Of a stretch of DNA of 64,000 nucleotides, positions 1 through 9,389 are shown piece after piece; position 1 is the stretch's first letter; the number at the start of each line of letters is the position of its first letter. This stretch comes from Vreelandella boliviensis LC1 (lineage in GTDB: Bacteria > Pseudomonadota > Gammaproteobacteria > Pseudomonadales > Halomonadaceae). The notes beneath the pieces are model-generated. The model saw nothing but the letters and a program-made list of their open reading frames with translations, was not told the DNA's origin and searched no databases. Location: assembly GCF_000236035.1 (NCBI RefSeq), contig NZ_JH393258.1, positions 649,065 through 713,064 of the forward strand. Direction: 5' to 3'. The translations under genes and the position numbers were made by a program.

Positions 1-157
1 GAAGTATCGCAAGAATATTCGTTTACGCTAAGACCTGTAGGGGCAGCAATCAGTCATTTAATCTAACAAAACTATTACGGCAGGCGGTAGCGTGGCTTAA
101 CGTTTTAAATTAGTTTTAGTGAGTGACTGCATAAGTTGCCCGGAGCGCGCGGAACTA

Positions 158-724
158 ATGACCAAACTGGCAGGACTGACACTCGCGGCGCTGTTGTCGC
201 CTTCCGCCTTGGCGCTGAATGAAGAGACACAAGCCAAAGATGAAGGCATGCGACTCTAAGGTATTCGGAAGGCAGATGCCTCAATCCCTTATTTAGAACA
301 GGCGGCTGAAAAAGGTGATGTCGAGGCGATGTATTACCTTGGTGAGACGGACCGTCGATTGGTTATGGGTGGTATGAATCAAGCCGCTCAACACGGCGGA
401 CCCTACGCTATGTTGCGCCTGTTTGATGGTAGAGCCTGCGAGTTGGAGGACGTCTGCCCGGAAAACGGCGACGACTGGCCCCAGGAGGCGGTTGAACTCA
501 CTTTGCCCGAGGCCGAAGCGGGTGATCCCGAAGCCATGGCTGCGCTTTACGATATTTATTACTACGTTAAAGAGCCCGATGAAGATGAGGCAATGAAGTG
601 GCTACGGCGTGCCGCCGAGGCGGGCCATGTGGAGTCCATGCATTTGCTGGGTGAGATAGCCCGCAACGACGAAGGTTACGCCAACGATACCGAGCGTCTG
701 GAAGCAGCAGAGGTATTGCTATAG
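158..724 (+). pseudogene. Sel1-like repeat protein, interrupted by an in-frame stop
   Basis: An ATG at 158 begins a good signal peptide (MTKLAGLTLAALLSPSALA) and the frame runs to a TAA at 257-259. The same frame then continues without another stop to 724. Downstream it encodes Sel1/TPR-like helical repeats: YLEQAAEKGDVEAMYYLGE just after the stop, then AEAGDPEAMAALYDIYYY and WLRRAAEAGHVESMHLLGE. The natural protein would be a secreted or periplasmic Sel1 protein of about 188 residues. The stop replaces one codon only, so this is a nonsense mutation (or a sequencing error), not a frameshift. The end at AAEVLL is abrupt, because Sel1 repeats usually continue into another helix, so the 3' end may also be eroded. 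The exact role is unknown; Sel1 proteins generally mediate protein-protein contacts. Confidence 0.7.
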
Positions 725-812
725 AGCCGAATCATTAATCCGTCGCCGTAAGATGTATCCGGCTCGAACCTCTCGCCTGCCCTGCTGAATCTAACGGCAA
801 AGCTTCTTAGCC

Positions 813-1244
813 TTAATACCCCTCCCTGACCAACCACGCTTTCAAAAAAGCAATTTCACTCTCCTGAGCAGCAATTATTTCCTCGGCCAGCTGGCGAATC
901 TCTTCGTCTTCGCCGTATTCCAGTACAATTTCAGCCATGGCGATGGCGCCCTCGTGGTGGGGGATCATGCCTTGCGCGAAATCCACATCAGGGTTTCCTG
1001 TGAACGCCATTGCCATGTCTTCATGCATTCGATCACTGGCGGCTTGGTAGGCGGCTACAGCAGGGTTATCACCGTGGGAACCAGCAGTGGCACTGTGCTC
1101 GCCGTGGCTGCCATGGTGGTCATTTTGCTGGGCGATGGCAGACGGCGCTACCAGCACTCCGGCTACTACACATAGGCTTGCAGCCATTTTCAATGCAGAG
1201 AGTGGTCGGAAAGTGGACAACGGGCTGTTGGCATAAATTGGCAT
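813..1244 (-). CDS. DUF305 family periplasmic protein
   Basis: A 143-residue protein with an N-terminal signal sequence (hydrophobic stretch about 20-38, likely cleaved after APSAIA). A His-rich segment (NDHHGSHGEHSA) follows, then the DUF305 core with the typical FAQGMIPHHEGAIAMA motif and a C-terminal helix. DUF305 proteins are small secreted or periplasmic four-helix proteins. Some, such as CopM, bind copper or silver through Met and His residues, and the His/Met-rich segment here fits metal binding, but that is inference. The ATG at 1244 has no strong ribosome site; Met20 is an alternative that would shorten the signal peptide. The gene is divergent from nfeD. Confidence 0.85.
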   Translation of the reverse strand: MPIYANSPLSTFRPLSALKMAASLCVVAGVLVAPSAIAQQNDHHGSHGEHSATAGSHGDNPAVAAYQAASDRMHEDMAMAFTGNPDVDFAQGMIPHHEGAIAMAEIVLEYGEDEEIRQLAEEIIAAQESEIAFLKAWLVREGY

Positions 1245-1366
1245 AGCAATGCTCGTATCGGCAATAGTGGTAATTAAAGTTTAAAACCTACTGGCAGCCC
1301 ACAGGTCAAGATGTGCTAAGTGGGTTACCCTGTAAAGCATCACCGACACATTGCATTGGAGAGCAC

Positions 1367-1861
1367 ATGGATTGGAACCCGGCTTACAGCTGGCTGGTAC
1401 TCGCCCTACTATTAAGCTTGGCAGAACTGACTTCTGGCGCGATGGTGCTGCTCGCGCTGGGTATTGCCGCGGCGTTAACGGCAGGCGGTTCTGCACTAGG
1501 ATTAACGCTTCCCTGGCAACTGCTTAGCATGGCTATTTTTACCGGGGTACTGCTGCCGATATGTATTATGGTCATTCGTCCGCACTTCTCCCCCCGCGGC
1601 GTAGCTTATGGAACAACAGGTACGGGCGTGGAAAAAGGTAATCGCTACACCACTCTACGCCGCGATTTTGATGACGCTACAGGTATTAAAGTCAACGGCG
1701 ATTTCTACCGTTTACGCGTACTTGAGAGCGGTAAAACCGAGCTACCTAGCGGTACCCCGGTCGTATTTAGACGTTTTGAAGGCACCACTGCGCTGGTCGC
1801 ATTACATCAGCCCGCTGACATAACCCCTCAAGACAACAATTCCCAACGCAAGGAGCCCTAA
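1367..1861 (+). CDS. NfeD family membrane protein
   Basis: A 164-residue protein with two or three N-terminal membrane helices (about 5-75) and a C-terminal OB-fold-like domain (about 85-150), the layout of short NfeD (YbbK-type) proteins. Such proteins are partners of SPFH/stomatin proteins and are thought to help organise membrane microdomains and membrane protein quality control. I chose ATG 1367, preceded by GGAGAG at 1358-1363, over an in-frame GTG at 1313 because the hydrophobic segment begins directly after it. It lies 2 bp from the downstream SPFH gene, so the two are almost certainly one operon. Confidence 0.85.
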   Translation: MDWNPAYSWLVLALLLSLAELTSGAMVLLALGIAAALTAGGSALGLTLPWQLLSMAIFTGVLLPICIMVIRPHFSPRGVAYGTTGTGVEKGNRYTTLRRDFDDATGIKVNGDFYRLRVLESGKTELPSGTPVVFRRFEGTTALVALHQPADITPQDNNSQRKEP

Positions 1862-1863
1862 CA

Positions 1864-2916
1864 ATGGATTTACCTATAAGCCCAGGTTTATTAATAAGCC
1901 TTATTATTGTTGTGATCGCCGTACTGATCATCTCTAAAGGCCTGATTATTATTCGCCAATCAGAAGTCATGGTGGTTGAGCGCCTTGGTTCGTTCCACCG
2001 CGTTTTAGAAAGCGGCATTAACATTATTATCCCGTTTATCGAACAACCCCGCGCGATCACCATGCTGCGTTATCGCAAAATGGGCGAGGACTACACCGCC
2101 ATCACCTCAGACGAAACCCGTATCGACCGCCGCGAAACGGTGATGGATTTCCCCGGTCAGCCCGTGGTCACCACCGACAACGTCACCGTGCGTATCAACG
2201 GTGCGCTCTACTACCAAATCATCGACCCCAAGCGGGCCGTTTATGAAGTTGAGAATATGAGCCAGGCCGTCGAAGTACTGGCCAAAACCACGCTGCGTTC
2301 AGTGGTCGGCAAAATGGAGCTGGATAAACTGTTTGAGTCCCGCGCTGAAGTGAATAACGAGATTCAGGCCGCCATGGAAGAGCCTGCGTCTAAATGGGGG
2401 GTCAAAATCTCCCGCGTCGAAGTACAAGACATCGCCATGCCTGAAGAGGTAGAAACCGCTATGCGCCTGCAAATGGCCGCAGAGCGTAAGCGTCGTGCCA
2501 CCGTGACCGAAGCCGAGGGTGAAAAATCAGCGGCAATTGCCATGGCCCAAGGCCAGCGTGAGTCTTCGATTCTTAACGCTCAAGGCGATAAAGAGTCGGC
2601 GATTCTGCGCGCCCAGGGTGAGCAGGAGTCGATTAAACTGGTGCTTAATGCGATTGGCGATAGTGAAGAGAATAAGCGCACCGTAGTGGGCTATCTGCTC
2701 GGTCAGAGCTATATCAAGGTATTACCCAATATGGCTAAAGATGGTGAGCGGGTATTCGTACCCTACGAGTCCTCTGCCCTGCTTGGCTCTATGGGTATGT
2801 TCCGGGAAATGGCAGGTTCACCCGAAGATACTGTGGCTAACCATCTTAAGAGCCGTAATCACGGTGACAGTGATTTTCGCAGTGGAATTGTAGGCGGCGC
2901 CGCTAGCGGTTACTAA
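1864..2916 (+). CDS. qmcA: SPFH/stomatin-like protein, QmcA type
   Basis: A 350-residue protein with one N-terminal membrane anchor (about 7-27) and an SPFH/Band 7 domain (about 28-200) containing the characteristic VYEVENMSQAVEVLAKTTLRS segment. A long charged Ala/Glu/Gln-rich coiled coil (about 205-260) follows, with the repeated AQGQRESSILNAQGDKES pattern. This matches QmcA/YbbK-type stomatins, which oligomerise on the cytoplasmic face of the membrane (QmcA is associated with FtsH control in E. coli). It directly follows an NfeD gene, the usual pairing. The Gly/Ser-rich C-terminal tail is ordinary. A hairpin terminator ends the operon. Confidence 0.9.
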   Translation: MDLPISPGLLISLIIVVIAVLIISKGLIIIRQSEVMVVERLGSFHRVLESGINIIIPFIEQPRAITMLRYRKMGEDYTAITSDETRIDRRETVMDFPGQPVVTTDNVTVRINGALYYQIIDPKRAVYEVENMSQAVEVLAKTTLRSVVGKMELDKLFESRAEVNNEIQAAMEEPASKWGVKISRVEVQDIAMPEEVETAMRLQMAAERKRRATVTEAEGEKSAAIAMAQGQRESSILNAQGDKESAILRAQGEQESIKLVLNAIGDSEENKRTVVGYLLGQSYIKVLPNMAKDGERVFVPYESSALLGSMGMFREMAGSPEDTVANHLKSRNHGDSDFRSGIVGGAASGY

Positions 2917-2952
2917 CCGAATCATCAAAACACAGGTTGCAAATGCGATAGA

Positions 2953-2979
2953 CCGAGCCCCTAAAGGCTCGGTTTTTTT
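2953..2979 (+). terminator. Rho-independent terminator after the nfeD-qmcA operon
   Basis: Perfect 7-bp stem CCGAGCC (2953-2959) / GGCTCGG (2966-2972) with a 6-nt loop, followed by seven T residues. It sits 36 bp downstream of the SPFH stop codon. Confidence 0.9.
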
Positions 2980-3171
2980 AATGCTGATTTAATTTCTCTA
3001 TTAACCATAGTCAACCGTTGAAGAAACACTCATCACCTAAGCCAATTTTTAGCTAAACTAAAAACCACTGCCTAGATGCACGGGCATCATGCAGCATATC
3101 TCTTTGCTTGTGTCATTGGTTGATGCCTTAATCGGTGGAATGCAATATTGTTGGAAATCAGGACGTTCGCC

Positions 3172-4971
3172 ATGCTGCTTCGTGGGTACGCCATTCGTTA
3201 TGGCATTCTGCTCGTAATGGCATTTGCCATTCTGTTGTTTTCGCCAAGCGGCCTCCTCGCTGCTTCTCCGCCACAACCCCTGCAGAGCTGGGAGTATCGC
3301 TGGGGCGACTCTCCCTTCGATGCCGATAAGCGCCCTCAATGGCTGCAAAGCGGCTCAACAGGGTGGCAGTCGATTGATTCCCCTTCCAACCCACCTGGTC
3401 GCGAGGGGCACGAACACCTTTGGCTACGCACTACCGTGCCCACCGGTGATTGGAGCGATCCAGTGCTCTTTATCACCAGTATCAATTTGATTGGGCAAGT
3501 TTATCTAGGCGACGAACTCATCTATCAATATGGCCAATTTGATGATCAGGGCAGAGGTGATTTTGCAGGCTGGCCCTGGCACATGATCGAGCTACCAGAA
3601 AAGGCCGCCGGTCAGACGCTCAACTTTCGATTTTACTCTTACTACACCAGTATTGGCTTATGGGGCCAAGTCCAGGTAATGGAGCGCATCGAGGTCTTTA
3701 AGCAAGTTATCCATGACTCCGCTCAGGATCTCGGCGTGAGTGCCTTGGTTTTGGTACTCGCTATCTTGGCCACCATTTTCGCCATAATAGGCCCCGAACG
3801 TCGCGGTTTTGGGTCTATTGCGTTATTTGCCTACGCTTCAGGGCTGATGCTGCTTGCGGAGACGCCTGCCCGCCAATTTATTGCCGATAATCCATTGGCC
3901 TGGGACACACTCCGAGCGGGCAGCTACTACACACTGCCGGTGGCATTAGGGCTGTTGCTTAGCTACTGGCTGGAAGGGACCGCTAAGCGCTGGATAACGC
4001 ACTTGTGGGTTATTCACTTGGTGTACTTGGTGTTGGCGATTGGCTTGGTTCAACTTGGGGTGGTGAGTCTTTCACTAACCTTCCCCGTATTTGATGTCAT
4101 GCTTGCCTTAACGCTTCCCATGATGCTGGCGCTTGCACTCATGCGGTTTCAACGGCTCACCCTTGAACAACGGCTTTTAGTAGTGAGTTTTACTTTTTTT
4201 GCCCCGCTGCTGTTGGCTGATATGGTAGTCGCCCACGGTTTTGTGGGCTGGCGCAGTGTGCCCTTGAGCTACGGTACGCTGGCTTTTTCGTTAGCTAACG
4301 CGGCAATTTTTCTATGGCACTACCGGCATACACAGCAACAGCTTGCCATGGTCAATGAGACCCTAGAGCAACAGGTCGCCGCACGAACCGCCGATCTCGA
4401 CCGGTTAGTTCAGGAACTGGAAGGACTCTCACGCAAAGACCCGTTAACAGGCTTGCACAACCGACGCCATTTCGACACGGCATTCGAGCACCAGTGTCAG
4501 CGAGTAAAGCAGCATGCCAGTCAACTGTCCGTGTTAATGCTGGATGTGGATCATTTTAAACAGATTAATGACGATTTTGGTCACGATGCTGGAGACGCTG
4601 TACTGGTCGAAATCGCCCTGTTACTGCGTCACCACCTGCGGGATCTGGACGTAATTTGTCGCTTTGGAGGTGAAGAGTTTGTTGCCTTGCTACCCACCAC
4701 CTCTCGGATCGCTGCCGAATCTCGCGCAAAGGCGCTGCTAGAAACCATTGCTCATCAGGCATTTATCCATCAAGGCACCCCACTGCGGAAAATCACGCTC
4801 TCCTGTGGTGTCGCAACGTATCCCGATCACACTCAAGACCCTAAGAAACTGCTACGTCTTGCCGATGAAGCGCTTTATCAAGCCAAGCACAGCGGCCGTA
4901 ACCGCTGTGTAATATGGGAAAAGACGCTAGAAGTGCAGGGATGTATGCTCGGTAGACAGCAACCGCAATAA
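3172..4971 (+). CDS. Membrane diguanylate cyclase with periplasmic sensor and 7TM region
   Basis: A 599-residue protein. Order: signal/anchor helix (about 8-30), an extracytoplasmic beta-rich domain resembling galactose-binding-type sensors (about 35-180), about seven membrane helices (about 188-380, 7TMR-DISM-like), a short coiled coil (ETLEQQVAARTADLDRL), and a GGDEF domain (about 425-590). The active-site loop reads GGEEF near residue 499, and an RDLD inhibitory I-site lies five residues before it. The enzyme should therefore make c-di-GMP from GTP and be product-inhibited. The ligand of the outer domain is unknown. ATG 3172 has AGGA at 3160-3163; an upstream TTG at 3148 is less likely. 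Confidence 0.88.
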   Translation: MLLRGYAIRYGILLVMAFAILLFSPSGLLAASPPQPLQSWEYRWGDSPFDADKRPQWLQSGSTGWQSIDSPSNPPGREGHEHLWLRTTVPTGDWSDPVLFITSINLIGQVYLGDELIYQYGQFDDQGRGDFAGWPWHMIELPEKAAGQTLNFRFYSYYTSIGLWGQVQVMERIEVFKQVIHDSAQDLGVSALVLVLAILATIFAIIGPERRGFGSIALFAYASGLMLLAETPARQFIADNPLAWDTLRAGSYYTLPVALGLLLSYWLEGTAKRWITHLWVIHLVYLVLAIGLVQLGVVSLSLTFPVFDVMLALTLPMMLALALMRFQRLTLEQRLLVVSFTFFAPLLLADMVVAHGFVGWRSVPLSYGTLAFSLANAAIFLWHYRHTQQQLAMVNETLEQQVAARTADLDRLVQELEGLSRKDPLTGLHNRRHFDTAFEHQCQRVKQHASQLSVLMLDVDHFKQINDDFGHDAGDAVLVEIALLLRHHLRDLDVICRFGGEEFVALLPTTSRIAAESRAKALLETIAHQAFIHQGTPLRKITLSCGVATYPDHTQDPKKLLRLADEALYQAKHSGRNRCVIWEKTLEVQGCMLGRQQPQ

Positions 4972-4991
4972 TGACTCATGGTGTTGGTTAA

Positions 4992-6314
4992 TTAAGCCGA
5001 CCCCGTCGCCAGAAAGTGATCGATAAACACAGCATAATCCTGCTCTGTGCAGTCGGCGTAAGCTACCGCCAGTGTCGACACTACCTCAACAAACAGGTCT
5101 TCACGCCCTTTTAATCGTTGGCAAACGGCCTTGGCAAAGCGTGTTGGGTCACCCTGGTTAAGCACCTGGGCACCGCGCAGGTGCTCACGGGCGAGAATTT
5201 CTCCCCACTGCTGGGCCAGTTTTCGATATGACTTATCGCCAGAGAGTTTATGGGTCGGAAAGTCTTTCTTGAACGGCGAGCGCTCACGCACCGAAAACAC
5301 CTTTCCGTTCATGGTTAGCCAGCCAAGATAGACGTCTGGATGCTCGGCAATAGCGTGGAAAGCCGCCGCATGGCGGATGGCTTCGTTAGGAAACAACTTA
5401 CGCCACGCCTGCTGCTGGTTTTTATCCATTAACCGAAACGCTTCCGGGGGAATCTGCTCTTTAACATCCAGAATGATGTCATCGTGCTCTTGCTCGACTC
5501 CGCCCTCAATCAAGACGTAATAGCGTTCCACGCCCAACGAACCAGTGCCTGCGTCCAAGCGTCGTACCGTATCTTTGACGCGAAAATGGTGGGGATCACT
5601 CTCTTTAATAGCGTGTTGCAGCGTTTGCTGATACTCCTGCTCAATCAGGCGGCGCAGTTGGCTGGCCACATCCGCCGGAAGGTTAGCGAGCTTGCCAGGC
5701 CGTTCGGCGAACTGGCGGCCTTTCTGCTCATCAAGGGACGTCCACTTTTCAAGCATGCGAGCACGGCTCTGCTTATCGGCCACTTTACTCATGAAGGGCT
5801 TTAGTGGGCCTTTGGCGCTATCAAGCGTCACGGCATGAACGGGTTTGCCGTCAACGTGGTTAGCCAGCGTTTGGTAATAGCCCTCTATTAACTTTTTAAG
5901 CGCTTTATCAATCGCTTTTGAATCCATCTCAGCGTTTTCGCGAGCATCTAACACGACGCTGATGGCCAGCCGCCACAGATCATATTGGTAATCGCCAATT
6001 AGCGCATCATCAAAGTCATCCATACCGTAGCGCACTTGATCATCATGGTGACCATAGGCGCCGAAGTTGTAGACGTGAGCATCCCCTTGTAGCCAGGTTT
6101 GGGTTTCCGGCCAGCCGCCGAACAGTGCAAAACGCCAATCGTGCCATACATCATTCCAGTACAGATGGTTACTACCTCGGTAAAAGCGGTAGGGCGACGC
6201 AGCCATTTTGGCGTACTTGGCTTGGCGGGTGGCCGTTGGCAAGGTGTTATTCGCCTGGTGAGTTGCCTCAATCACTCGCTGAGGGCGATTATGTCCAGTT
6301 AATGCATGACTCAT
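4992..6314 (-). CDS. DUF2252 family protein
   Basis: A 440-residue soluble protein of the DUF2252 family, whose function is not established. Visible motifs are WLQGDAHVYNFGAYG and, a little later, MDDFDDALIGDYQYDLWRLA. The GDxHxxN and acidic DFD elements recall the catalytic and metal-binding loops of aminoglycoside phosphotransferase-like kinases, so a kinase-like fold is possible; this is inference from motif shape. I chose the ATG at 6314 (MSHALTGHNRPQ), which has AAGG 7 nt upstream, over a start 19 codons earlier. It converges with the diguanylate cyclase at 3172-4971. Confidence 0.8.
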   Translation of the reverse strand: MSHALTGHNRPQRVIEATHQANNTLPTATRQAKYAKMAASPYRFYRGSNHLYWNDVWHDWRFALFGGWPETQTWLQGDAHVYNFGAYGHHDDQVRYGMDDFDDALIGDYQYDLWRLAISVVLDARENAEMDSKAIDKALKKLIEGYYQTLANHVDGKPVHAVTLDSAKGPLKPFMSKVADKQSRARMLEKWTSLDEQKGRQFAERPGKLANLPADVASQLRRLIEQEYQQTLQHAIKESDPHHFRVKDTVRRLDAGTGSLGVERYYVLIEGGVEQEHDDIILDVKEQIPPEAFRLMDKNQQQAWRKLFPNEAIRHAAAFHAIAEHPDVYLGWLTMNGKVFSVRERSPFKKDFPTHKLSGDKSYRKLAQQWGEILAREHLRGAQVLNQGDPTRFAKAVCQRLKGREDLFVEVVSTLAVAYADCTEQDYAVFIDHFLATGSA

Positions 6315-6404
6315 CGAATTACCTTGTTTGATGCAGAGAAGCGGTTTGTTATAAAGGTAGCCGATAACCATGAATAGATTAAGTCAGCGGCTGACCGTGC
6401 ACAC

Positions 6405-7886
6405 CTATTGGCCCAAGCGAGTAAAGCCACGAGGGGCGGCAATACGAAAGAAACGCTCGACCACCTCGTCGTGGGTAGCCGGTGTCATCAACGAGACCGC
6501 CACAAACACCGGCAGATTAATCATCAATCCCCAGAAGCCCGCGTGAATACCCAGCGGATGCGGCCAAAGGGTCGTAAACGCCACGGTAATCAGAAATCCC
6601 GCCACGATACCGGCTATCACGCCCAAGCGAGAAGCCCGGGGCCAGAAGAACATGCCGATAAAGGCAGGCAGCACCTGGGAGGCAAACCCCAACCCCACCA
6701 ACAGGATCATTACCAAACTGCCGGGTTCGGCAATCGCCAGCGGGGCTACGACTAAGAACATGATGGGCAGGATCAACAGCCGTGCGAGTTTACCGGTAAC
6801 ACCATTCGAGAGCTTTAACACTGGCTGAAGTACATCCTTGCTTAGCGATAGCGATACCGAATGAATAAACGGCTCGCTGGAAGACATTGAGGCCGCCAAG
6901 GTACCCGCGCCGAGCAATCCCACTAATACCACCGGCAAGTTCTGCATGGCGTATTCGAGTACAACGGTATCGGCCCGGGCCAGCTCAGGCAGCGAAAAAA
7001 TGCCGATAAAGCCTACAACCACCATAGGCAAAATAACCACGTAATAAGTAGGCAGCCAAGTAGCGCTGCGGCGAATAGTGCGTGCTGAGGAAGCGCTCAT
7101 CCACTGCGTCCACACCGGCGGCATAAACGAGAACATTGAAACGATGATTGAGGTCGTCCAGAAACTAAAGCTCATATCGCCCCCAGCTCCTGGCAGGGTG
7201 AGAAACTCGCTATGCTCGGCCTGAATACGCTCGAACACCCCGCCAAAACTTAAGCCGCCGGTAGCGCTGTGTACCGCCCAAAGGCCAACGGCCCAGGCCA
7301 CGATCAGCATTAACACGCCCTGAAAGGCATTGGTGCGGCCAATCGCCCGCTGTCCACTGGCATAGAGGTAGACGGCAATACAGGCCAGCACCAGCACAAC
7401 CCCCAACCAAATGGGAATCAAACCACCACTAATCACAAACAAAATATAAGCGGAGCCAATGGTTTGCAGTACCGCGTAGGCAATAGAGCCGATCGCCATC
7501 ACGAGTGCCGCCAGAGCTCCCAGCGCAGGACTTTGATAGCGGTCAGCTATGGCGCTTGCCTGGGTCACGTGGCCAAACTGCTCGCCGAACTGCCACACCT
7601 TCGGCCCGAAGTACCACGCTATCAACGCCAGGTAAGCAAGGTAGATCGCTACATAAAATACCGCGACGCCTTTTGAATAAGCCCAACCGGGCGCTCCCAT
7701 AAAGGTGTAAGCACTCACACTACCGGCGGCGATCAGCAGGTAGAGCGTTACCGGCCCCATGCTACGCCCCGCCACTCCCCACTCTTCCAAGTTATTCATA
7801 GAGCGGCCTCCCCTGGCGCGTAGGCCAATCGCCATCGCTATCGCGACATAGGCCAACGTAATCAGCAGTGGCCAAGGGCTATTCAT
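6405..7886 (-). CDS. Sodium:solute symporter family transporter
   Basis: A 493-residue integral membrane protein of the SSS (PutP/PanF/MctP) family with about 13 predicted helices. The typical early segment AAGSVSAYTFMGAPGWAYSKG (TM2, part of the Na+/substrate region) and the SSSEPFIHSVSLSLSKDV loop are present. It probably imports an organic acid or similar solute with Na+. The substrate cannot be read from sequence; SSS permeases paired with DUF3311 subunits include monocarboxylate transporters (MctP). ATG 7886 overlaps the stop of the upstream DUF3311 gene by 8 nt, which suggests translational coupling. Confidence 0.88.
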   Translation of the reverse strand: MNSPWPLLITLAYVAIAMAIGLRARGGRSMNNLEEWGVAGRSMGPVTLYLLIAAGSVSAYTFMGAPGWAYSKGVAVFYVAIYLAYLALIAWYFGPKVWQFGEQFGHVTQASAIADRYQSPALGALAALVMAIGSIAYAVLQTIGSAYILFVISGGLIPIWLGVVLVLACIAVYLYASGQRAIGRTNAFQGVLMLIVAWAVGLWAVHSATGGLSFGGVFERIQAEHSEFLTLPGAGGDMSFSFWTTSIIVSMFSFMPPVWTQWMSASSARTIRRSATWLPTYYVVILPMVVVGFIGIFSLPELARADTVVLEYAMQNLPVVLVGLLGAGTLAASMSSSEPFIHSVSLSLSKDVLQPVLKLSNGVTGKLARLLILPIMFLVVAPLAIAEPGSLVMILLVGLGFASQVLPAFIGMFFWPRASRLGVIAGIVAGFLITVAFTTLWPHPLGIHAGFWGLMINLPVFVAVSLMTPATHDEVVERFFRIAAPRGFTRLGQ

Positions 7887-8106
7887 GGTCGTCTCGCTCC
7901 ACAATACGATTACCGATCAGCATCACCACTACGCAGGCAAAAATCACCAAGTAGCTCCACACCACTAACAATGGCAAACCGATCACCAAAGTTGCCCGGT
8001 TCACCCAACCAATCACCGGCCACGTACCCGCCAGCACCAGCGCCAAAAAAGCAATTAACAGCCCCCAGCCCGCCCAGGAGGTAGGCAGCACCAATAAACG
8101 TCGCAT
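7879..8106 (-). CDS. DUF3311-type small membrane subunit paired with the SSS symporter
   Basis: A 75-residue protein with two membrane helices (about 14-34 and 43-64) separated by a short loop ending WVNRATLVIGLPLLVVWSYL, typical of the DUF3311 proteins that precede SSS transporters. It is probably an accessory subunit or assembly factor. ATG 8106 is preceded by AAGGGA. The 3' end overlaps the symporter start (ATGAATAG). Confidence 0.82.
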   Translation of the reverse strand: MRRLLVLPTSWAGWGLLIAFLALVLAGTWPVIGWVNRATLVIGLPLLVVWSYLVIFACVVVMLIGNRIVERDDHE

Positions 8107-8252
8107 TACTGTTTCCCTTGGTAATTTGTTGAAAGCTTTTCGATAAAAGTTTTTTAATTAGAGAGCTAGTCAAGAAGGCTATTACGTCTAACCACCTCAG
8201 CCGCCCCGGCTTCGTCCAGCGCCGATAGAGCGAGATTCCCTACGAATGCCCA

Positions 8253-9284
8253 CTAGCCCCGCGCAAAATCTGGCATCCTGAATCGCTTACGGTAAGCGCC
8301 TGGCGCAAGCCCGGTTGTGCGTTTAAACAAGCGCCGAAAGAAAGCCGCATCCTCATAACCCACCTGCCAACTGATGTTATCGATGCTGGCATCAGTACGC
8401 TCCAAGCGGCGTTTGGCATCCTCAACGCGTAAACGCTGGATGTAAACGATAGGCGTCAGACCGGTGCCGCTAGCAAATCGACGTTTGAAAGTGCGTTCGG
8501 CAAGTGAGGAGCGCTTGATCATCTCCTCCACAGGGTTAGCGACCGAAAAATGTGTGCACAGCCACTTTTGCGCGGCCTGAATATCGGCATCACCGTGGTC
8601 TGTTTTACCTTCGAAGATCATGTAGGGAGTAAGGCCATCCTGATGCCACTGCAGGGCGTAAAGGCGTGCGATTTCCTGCGCGGTGGTGGCACCGGCGTAG
8701 CGCGCAATAAGGTATAACGCTAAATCGTGCCAGCTGGTGGAGGCACCGGAACTGATCAATTCGTCACGCAAGCCAGCGATAACCAAGACACGCTCGGGGT
8801 GCGCCACCACCTCAGGATAGCAACTCGTAAACGCTTGGGCGTAGCCAAAATGCACCGTGGCATCACGGCCGTCGAAAAGGCCAGTCTCGGCTATCAGGAA
8901 AACACCAGAGCAGGCTGAGCACAGCACGGCGCCTTTATTGTGCATTTCTTGCAGCCATTCAACCAGGTGTGAATAACGCCCTTTCTCCCAACCAGACGCG
9001 CGCAGCAGTACCGAGGGAACGATCACGATATCGGTGGTGGCAATGCTCTCAATTGCTCGCTGAACGGTGATAGGTACGCCACTCGCCAGTGCAAGGGAGC
9101 CCTCGGCCTCGCCCACAATTTCAACATGAAAAGGTGCGGGAGCCCCCTCTGGCACAAGGTTCATCAACGAGGCAGCGTTCATCACATCGTAGATACCCGC
9201 CAGCGTAGAGATCACCGCATCAGGCAACGCCAGCAGGCTGACATGATAAGGAGTAGAGCCAAAGCTAGCGAGTGGTTGAGGCAT
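8253..9284 (-). CDS. GlxA family transcriptional regulator (DJ-1/PfpI + AraC HTH)
   Basis: A 343-residue protein. Residues about 10-195 form a DJ-1/PfpI class I amidotransferase-like domain containing VLCSACSGVFLIAETGLFDG, with the nucleophile-elbow Cys. Residues about 225-335 form a double AraC-type helix-turn-helix (SLAERTFKRRFASGTGLTP, then a second HTH containing QVGYEDAAFFRRLFKRTTG). GlxA-type regulators usually sense a small metabolite. It is transcribed away from the methyltransferase at 9442, the probable target, with 157 bp between them. Confidence 0.88.
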   Translation of the reverse strand: MPQPLASFGSTPYHVSLLALPDAVISTLAGIYDVMNAASLMNLVPEGAPAPFHVEIVGEAEGSLALASGVPITVQRAIESIATTDIVIVPSVLLRASGWEKGRYSHLVEWLQEMHNKGAVLCSACSGVFLIAETGLFDGRDATVHFGYAQAFTSCYPEVVAHPERVLVIAGLRDELISSGASTSWHDLALYLIARYAGATTAQEIARLYALQWHQDGLTPYMIFEGKTDHGDADIQAAQKWLCTHFSVANPVEEMIKRSSLAERTFKRRFASGTGLTPIVYIQRLRVEDAKRRLERTDASIDNISWQVGYEDAAFFRRLFKRTTGLAPGAYRKRFRMPDFARG

Positions 9285-9389
9285 GGCCTAGGTTTCCCAG
9301 CGCACAAAAACGTCGTGGCAGAAACGAACCGATTTAGGGTGATTCTGACTCTTATACCGAGAGGGCACCGCTGAGATTATGAATGCGGC

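Noticed and set aside
1-66. Open frame of 21 codons ending in TAA at 64-66, possibly the 3' end of a gene cut by the window
   Set aside because: A frame this short is open by chance often, and the residues show no recognisable family.
4992-6314. Aminoglycoside phosphotransferase
   Set aside because: Only two short motif-like resemblances are seen; the protein matches DUF2252, whose activity is not established.
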